9,535 nucleotides of DNA. Origin: Christensenella sp. UBA7707. GTDB lineage: Bacteria; Bacillota; Clostridia; Christensenellales; CAG-138. Under the pieces are notes generated by a model. That model was given only the letters and a program-made list of their open reading frames with translations. It searched no databases and was not told the DNA's origin. Position 1 is the first letter of the stretch; every line of letters begins with the position of its first letter. The stretch is from contig DLFZ01000137.1 in assembly GCA_002482435.1 (NCBI GenBank), positions 1 through 9,535 on the forward strand, read 5' to 3'. This document shows, one piece after another, positions 6,558-9,535 of this stretch. The translations under genes and the position numbers were made by a program.

Positions 6558-7751
6558 CTATGCGCTTACCCCATGTTCAATGCGCACAAGCCACAGATCG
6601 TTGAGGATCACAGCCGCGTAGGCGGGCGCCTTTGCGCCCACGGTGGCGCGCTGGTCGAGCGGATCGCTCGAACCGGCGGAGCCATGCGGCTTGATGATGG
6701 TCTGCAAGGCGCCCTTGCCTTCCATGTCGATGATGCCGTAGGAATCCTTGCCAAACACCAGCGTGGCGTGTACGTTGGGCGCGGCCTTGGTAGTGGCATC
6801 GGGCGCGCCCGCGTCGGCGCTGTAAACGATGGCATCGGCGGAGAGGGAGGCGGGTGCAGTGAGGGTTACGGTGAGGGTCTGCTCGTCAAAGCCCGCAAGC
6901 GTGTGCGTAGCCGCGCCAATCCCAATGGTGTTCCCCTCGGTTTTGAGATAGGCCGCTTCCGCCTCGGAGGGAGCGTTTTTGAGCACGAAGGACGCGGCGT
7001 TGGAGGTGGCCGTTTTCACCTTGTTCAAAACGCTCTGGCGGAAGATCTTCGCCTCAGTGCTTTCCACAAACACCACGCCGAACAATCGGCCAATTTCACC
7101 GCTGTAGATCTGTTCGGCGTTTGCGTACTTGGAAACATCCTGCCAGAGGGTGTCGTTTTGCAAGTCGTAGGTGGCTTCCGGCGAGCAGATGCATACAAAG
7201 TGCGGCTTCCTGCCGTTTTCGCAGAAGGGGCGCGCTTTGGCGCGCTTGAGCGTGCGCACCGCGCGGCGGATTTCCGAAACCGTAAGCTTATCCGCCGCCT
7301 CGATGGACGAGCGTGCCGTTTTGCCGCCCGGGCGCTGCACGTTGTTTCCCGCGCACATGGCATCGCGAGTGACCCACTCCACCACCGTGCCGAGCTGCTC
7401 ACCCAAAAGCTCCGCGCTGTCGGCAATCACCTGATCGTAGCCGGTCATATCCACGAGGTCGCTGATCTCCACATACGCGCCGTACTGGCTCACCTCCGCT
7501 TCTACCTCTGTTTGGGAGAGCGACTGACCGGCGGGGGTCACGCCCTCCACAAGGGCAAGCCCGGCGGTATCGGGGTCGAAAAGGTTCCAGCGGCGAAACT
7601 GCACGCGCTTGCCGCTGTGCAGCGGGATGGGGCGAAGCTGACCAAATTTGGCGTGGACAAAGCGCGTTTTGGCACTTTCGAGTAGCTGCCTGTCGTAAAA
7701 GGTTTTGTCAAAACCGTTGGGGGTGTTGATGTTGAGGGTGGTATTCGTCAT
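6558..7751 (-). CDS. Major capsid protein, N4-gp56 family
   Basis: A 397-aa HK97-type shell protein. Family signatures are clear: FYDRQLLESAK (18-28), FGQLRPIPLHSGKRVQFRRW (36-55, where the capsid family has PIP-x-x-x-G-K then RRW), LVEGVTPAGQSLS (67-79), SQYGAYVEISDLVDMT (88-103), ELLGEQL (114-120), and near the end IIKPHGSAG...DPLDQR (352-368), VGAKAPAYAAVILNDLWLVRIE (371-392). A Thr/Ala/Ser-rich beta insertion lies at about 280-325, the usual place for variable domains. It follows the scaffold-like gene by 21 bases, the standard phage order. The ATG at 7751 is at ideal distance from AAAGGA; the in-frame ATG at 7757 is too close. Length is normal for the family and no frameshift or missing segment is seen, so it should assemble. 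Not an encapsulin: it has dedicated scaffold and neck neighbours. Confidence 0.95.
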   Translation of the reverse strand: MTNTTLNINTPNGFDKTFYDRQLLESAKTRFVHAKFGQLRPIPLHSGKRVQFRRWNLFDPDTAGLALVEGVTPAGQSLSQTEVEAEVSQYGAYVEISDLVDMTGYDQVIADSAELLGEQLGTVVEWVTRDAMCAGNNVQRPGGKTARSSIEAADKLTVSEIRRAVRTLKRAKARPFCENGRKPHFVCICSPEATYDLQNDTLWQDVSKYANAEQIYSGEIGRLFGVVFVESTEAKIFRQSVLNKVKTATSNAASFVLKNAPSEAEAAYLKTEGNTIGIGAATHTLAGFDEQTLTVTLTAPASLSADAIVYSADAGAPDATTKAAPNVHATLVFGKDSYGIIDMEGKGALQTIIKPHGSAGSSDPLDQRATVGAKAPAYAAVILNDLWLVRIEHGVSA

Positions 7752-7772
7752 GGGCATTCATCCTTTCCGTTT

Positions 7773-8393
7773 TTAGTTCGCGCCGCGCTTTTGCTGCGCG
7801 GCACGGCTGAATTGGTTTTTGAGCGCGCGGAACTGCTCGCTCGGCATGGTCGAAAAGTCCGTTTCCGGCGCGGCGGGTACGCCGCGGTTGAGCGGCGCGG
7901 GCAGCGCCCTGCGAGCGGCGAGTTTTTCCATAAGGTCACGCGCGCCGTCTTGCTTCGCGGCGTCAAGCGCTTGCCGCGCCTCGTTCAGGCTTTTCTCGGC
8001 AACGTACACGCGAAGCGCCGCTTTTGCGGGAAACTCGCCCAAAAGCGCGAGAAACGCGGGATCGTTTGCGTAATCCTCCGGCTCGCCGGAAAGCGCGTTT
8101 TCCTTTTTCATGCGCAAAAGTTCGTTTGCGGCACGCGCGCTTACCCCTTTTAGCCCGTCGGGCGCACTTTCCATAAGCAGCGCGGCGGCCTCGCTTTCGC
8201 TTACGTTCATGGACGCGGCGAGGTTTTGAATGAGCTTTTCGCCTACCATAAGCGCGGGGTTCGCTTCCGGGGTCGCTGCTTCTTCGCCCATTTGCGCCTG
8301 TATGCCGCCTTTTTGCTCTCCGCCGAACATCTTCTGGCGCAAAGCGTCCTGCAAGGCACGAAGCGGGCTGACGCCCGTTTCCTTTTTGAGCAT
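7773..8393 (-). CDS. Putative capsid scaffold protein
   Basis: A 206-aa, Ala/Glu/Lys-rich, mainly helical protein without recognisable enzyme motifs. Residues about 48-100 and 118-162 are predicted amphipathic helices (for example KSLNEARQALDAAKQDGARDLMEKL). A Pro-rich linker (164-176) leads to a final helix about 183-204 with clustered basic residues (RALKNQFSRAAQQKRG), like the capsid-binding C-terminal helix of scaffold proteins. Its place directly before the capsid gene is the classic scaffold position. It is the first gene of the operon. The start at 8393 has AAGGAGGAG six to seven bases upstream; the frame is open to 8534, but that extension overlaps the promoter and GC-rich leader hairpins. 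No protease motif is seen, so it is not an obvious protease-scaffold fusion. Confidence 0.78.
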   Translation of the reverse strand: MLKKETGVSPLRALQDALRQKMFGGEQKGGIQAQMGEEAATPEANPALMVGEKLIQNLAASMNVSESEAAALLMESAPDGLKGVSARAANELLRMKKENALSGEPEDYANDPAFLALLGEFPAKAALRVYVAEKSLNEARQALDAAKQDGARDLMEKLAARRALPAPLNRGVPAAPETDFSTMPSEQFRALKNQFSRAAQQKRGAN

Positions 8394-8411
8394 GGCTCCT
8401 CCTTTTTTTGC

Positions 8412-8450
8412 CGCGCGGCACGAGAGCGAAAGTCCGCCTCGCGCCGCGCG
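8412..8450 (-). promoter_or_regulatory. GC-rich hairpin immediately upstream of the scaffold ribosome binding site
   Basis: Arms 8412-8424 and 8438-8450 form a 13-bp stem with a 13-base loop. One position (8420/8442) pairs only as G-U in minus-strand RNA, so the structure fits the operon transcript. It ends beside the A-rich ribosome binding site (8397-8409). A further 6-bp hairpin lies at 8452-8470. It could protect the 5' end of the messenger or tune translation of the first gene. Confidence 0.5.
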
Positions 8451-8479
8451 TATGCCGTTTCGGCCGGCATGACCGATAT

Positions 8480-8506
8480 AAAAAAAAGAAATGGCTGAGC
8501 CACTTC
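8480..8506 (-). terminator. Intrinsic terminator or attenuator at the start of the phage operon transcript
   Basis: Arms 8488-8495 and 8499-8506 form an 8-bp stem with a 3-base loop, followed on the minus strand by eight U (8480-8487). The 8491/8503 pair works only as G-U in minus-strand RNA, giving leftward polarity. It begins within about 10 bases of the predicted start of transcription of the SOS promoter, so it would either block stray transcripts from the right or cut most operon transcripts short. Confidence 0.6.
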
Positions 8507-8519
8507 CTCTACAATGAAA

Positions 8520-8548
8520 ATTATACACGAACACTTGTTCCGTATCAA
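8520..8548 (-). promoter_or_regulatory. SigA promoter of the capsid-lysis operon
   Basis: Read on the minus strand, TTGATA (8543-8548) and TATAAT (8520-8525) are separated by exactly 17 bases. The -35 matches consensus at five of six positions and the -10 at all six. The start of transcription should be near 8510-8515, about 120 bases before the scaffold ATG. No other promoter of similar quality was noticed in the operon, so all nine genes probably depend on it. Confidence 0.82.
8528..8541. promoter_or_regulatory. LexA (DinR-type) SOS box inside the promoter spacer
   Basis: The palindrome CGAACACTTGTTCC (plus strand) contains GAACA/TGTTC arms. On the minus strand the core GAAC-A-A-G-T-GTTC fits the Firmicute consensus GAAC-R-N-R-Y-GTTC at every position; the outermost C of CGAAC is a G here. 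It lies wholly between the -35 and -10 boxes, where bound LexA would exclude RNA polymerase. DNA damage and RecA-stimulated LexA self-cleavage should release the operon. It is the only GAAC-N4-GTTC site I noticed in the window. Confidence 0.8.
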
Positions 8549-8572
8549 TGGCGGAAACGGTGCATGAAACAG

Positions 8573-8613
8573 GCGCATTCCGCGCATACCTAACGATATA
8601 TAGGCCAATGCGC
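8573..8613. repeat. Inverted repeat between the divergent promoters
   Basis: GCGCATT (8573-8579) and AATGCGC (8607-8613) are perfect inverted arms, with a nested CCTA/TAGG around 8588-8604. It lies just upstream of the phage operon promoter. It could be an operator, a hairpin or a remnant junction; nothing in the sequence decides this. Confidence 0.35.
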
Positions 8614-8679
8614 GGCTATGGCGGCAGGCGGAAGCGGCACGCCGCAGCAAAAGGGCCATGTGGCGGCGCGTCGCGATAT

Positions 8680-8712
8680 TTTTCCAAAAAGCGCATGTTT
8701 TTGCGTGGAAAA
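8680..8712. repeat. Inverted repeat upstream of the decarboxylase promoter
   Basis: TTTTCCA (8680-8686) and TGGAAAA (8706-8712) form a perfect 7-bp inverted repeat, with an inner AAAAA/TTTTT pair. It ends 12 bases before the -35 box of the plus-strand promoter, a typical place for a regulator binding site, though no regulator is suggested by the sequence. Confidence 0.35.
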
Positions 8713-8724
8713 GCAAGAAGCCTG

Positions 8725-8754
8725 TTTACAGAGGGAATAAGTTTGACTTATAAT
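8725..8754 (+). promoter_or_regulatory. SigA promoter for the decarboxylase beta subunit gene
   Basis: TTTACA (8725-8730), 18 bases, TATAAT (8749-8754). Five of six and six of six consensus positions are met. The start of transcription would be near 8761, leaving a leader of about 160 bases with short GC hairpins (for example CGGCG/CGCCG around 8836-8850) and no recognised riboswitch. The promoter is divergent from the phage operon promoter. Confidence 0.65.
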
Positions 8755-8924
8755 GTATTTGTGGGAAAGGGCGTTTTATAACGTATAACAACCCGAAAAC
8801 GGCCTTCCCGAATCGTCGCTTTCGGCCCGAACGGCCGGCGTAAGCGCCGCATCTCTTCTTTGGCGGCAGCCCCGAAACCGGCGGAGCCTTCCTCATATCA
8901 TTTTATACAAGGGGTGAGTTTATT

Positions 8925-9535
8925 TTGGAATTTCTTTCCCAGCTTCTCAACCTGTTCAGCAACGTGTTGACCTTCTCCTGGGAACAGGGCGTGATGATCC
9001 TGATCGGCGCGGCTCTTATTTACCTTGCGATCAAAAAAGAAATGGAACCGACGCTGCTTCTTCCCATGGGCTTCGGCGCGATCCTTGTGAATCTGCCGGG
9101 CGTGAACGTGGGCGCGATTGAAACCTTGTTCAATGCGGGTATTTCAAGCGAACTGTTCCCGCTGATCCTGTTCATCGGCATCGGCGCGATGATCGACTTC
9201 GGGCCGCTTCTCTCCAACCCCAAGATGATGCTTTTTGGTGCAGCGGCGCAGTTCGGCATCTTCTTTACGCTGATTCTCGCCACGCTGTTCAAATTTCCGC
9301 TCAACGACGCTGCGAGCATCGCCATCATCGGCGCGGCGGACGGCCCTACCTCCATCGTTGCGGCAGAAAGGCTTCAGTCCAATTATTTTGGCGCAATCAC
9401 GGTAGCGGCATACTCGTACATGGCGCTTGTACCCATCATCCAGCCGCCGTTCATCCGTCTCGTGACCACCAAAAAAGAGCGCCTCATCCGCATGCCGTAC
9501 AATCCCACGGCGGTCACCAAAACCACGAAGATCCT
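8925..9535 (+). CDS. Sodium-translocating decarboxylase beta subunit (OadB/GcdB/MmdB family), N-terminal part
   Basis: Integral membrane subunit that couples decarboxylation of a carboxybiotin carrier to export of sodium ions, as in oxaloacetate, glutaconyl-CoA and methylmalonyl-CoA decarboxylases. The 203 residues seen contain the family hallmarks: KKEMEPTLLLPMGFGAIL (37-54), GAMIDFGPLLSNPK (87-100), GAAAQFGIF (105-113), IIGAADGPTSI (134-144; the conserved Asp is residue 139), then AAYSYMALVPIIQPPFIRL (161-179) and KKERLIRM (183-190). Hydrophobic segments alternate throughout. The start is TTG at 8925, supported by AAGGGGTGA (8909-8917) seven bases upstream. The gene is cut by the window edge. 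Which decarboxylase it belongs to cannot be decided without the alpha subunit, so no symbol is given. It is most likely a host gene and marks the right border of the phage cassette. Confidence 0.93.
   Translation, partial: MEFLSQLLNLFSNVLTFSWEQGVMILIGAALIYLAIKKEMEPTLLLPMGFGAILVNLPGVNVGAIETLFNAGISSELFPLILFIGIGAMIDFGPLLSNPKMMLFGAAAQFGIFFTLILATLFKFPLNDAASIAIIGAADGPTSIVAAERLQSNYFGAITVAAYSYMALVPIIQPPFIRLVTTKKERLIRMPYNPTAVTKTTKI

Larger units (their letters stand above)
6190..6567 (-). repeat. Array of about ten hairpins between capsid gene and the rest of the operon
   Basis: The gap is non-coding and almost fully made of separate inverted repeats: 6190-6208 (7 bp), 6247-6341 (branched unit, listed separately), 6339-6361 (9 bp perfect, GTGGTTTGC/GCAAACCAC), 6368-6388 (5 bp), 6413-6433 (7 bp), 6440-6456 (7 bp), 6465-6509 (11 bp, long loop), 6517-6546 (13 bp) and 6552-6567 (6 bp, spanning the capsid stop codon). 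Stems differ in sequence, so it is neither a CRISPR nor a tandem repeat. Pieces such as GTAGGGGCCGATA, GGCGGATATGGAATCCGCC and CCTTCCCCTCAAGGGGAAGG resemble interspersed intergenic repeats that I recall from Clostridia genomes; this recollection is not a database result. Confidence 0.75.

Noticed and set aside
6190..6567. CRISPR array
   Set aside because: The stems and spacings all differ; there is no constant repeat with regular spacers.
6177..7685. 502-aa plus-strand open frame opposite the capsid gene
   Set aside because: It is antisense to a clearly identified N4-gp56 capsid gene, has no ribosome binding site seen and shows no recognisable domain; long antisense frames are expected in GC-rich DNA.
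6558..7751. Encapsulin nanocompartment
   Set aside because: The shell protein matches the N4-gp56 phage capsid family and is accompanied by scaffold-, adaptor- and hub-like genes plus holin and endolysin; no cargo enzyme is present.
8393..8534. N-terminal extension of the scaffold-like gene to 8534
   Set aside because: The extension overlaps the promoter, the terminator and GC hairpins, lies partly upstream of the predicted transcription start, and the ATG at 8393 has a much better ribosome binding site.
8548..8781. 77-aa plus-strand frame in the divergent promoter region
   Set aside because: It starts in the -35 region of the opposite promoter and runs over the decarboxylase promoter; no ribosome binding site or family pattern.
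1..9535. Attachment sites flanking the phage block
   Set aside because: No integrase or tRNA gene is present and I could not find a convincing direct repeat at the two borders by eye; a self-comparison of 900-1300 against 8400-8900 would be needed.

Overview
The window looks like chromosomal DNA of a GC-rich Firmicute (Clostridia-like). The pointers are strong AGGAGG-type ribosome binding sites, a Bacillus/Clostridium-type LexA (DinR) box, intrinsic terminators, a sigma-28-like promoter before a chemotaxis gene, and a sodium-pump decarboxylase gene. No species can be named from this.

Layout: (1) 1-915, minus strand: the N-terminal 305 residues of a methyl-accepting chemotaxis protein that runs off the left edge, with a structured leader and a candidate sigma-28 promoter at 1119-1146. 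(2) 1211-8548, minus strand: one compact phage-derived operon read right to left. It encodes a scaffold-like protein, an N4-gp56 family major capsid protein, a 96-aa small protein, a head-tail adaptor-like protein, a beta-rich tail hub/nozzle-like protein, a 62-aa coiled-coil protein, a 290-aa helical protein with a peptidoglycan-binding-like motif, an NlpC/P60-SH3b endolysin and a holin. A strong intrinsic terminator closes it. (3) 8549-8924: divergent regulatory region. (4) 8925-9535, plus strand: the 5' part of a sodium-translocating carboxylic-acid decarboxylase beta subunit (OadB/GcdB/MmdB family), which runs off the right edge.

The main result is that the phage block looks like a self-contained, DNA-damage-inducible capsid-neck-lysis cassette. 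Its promoter reads TTGATA-17 bp-TATAAT, and a LexA box (GAAC-N4-GTTC) lies wholly inside the spacer, so LexA and RNA polymerase should be mutually exclusive there. The genes are open, tightly packed and have good ribosome binding sites. Yet no portal, terminase, integrase, repressor or tape-measure gene is present, and host-like genes flank it on both sides. It could be a domesticated remnant, one locus of a split gene-transfer-agent-like or satellite system, or a rearranged prophage whose packaging genes lie elsewhere.

Two further layers of possible control are visible. A minus-strand terminator (8480-8506) sits right at the predicted transcription start, and an array of about ten hairpins (6190-6567), resembling chromosomal interspersed repeats, separates the capsid gene from the rest of the operon.
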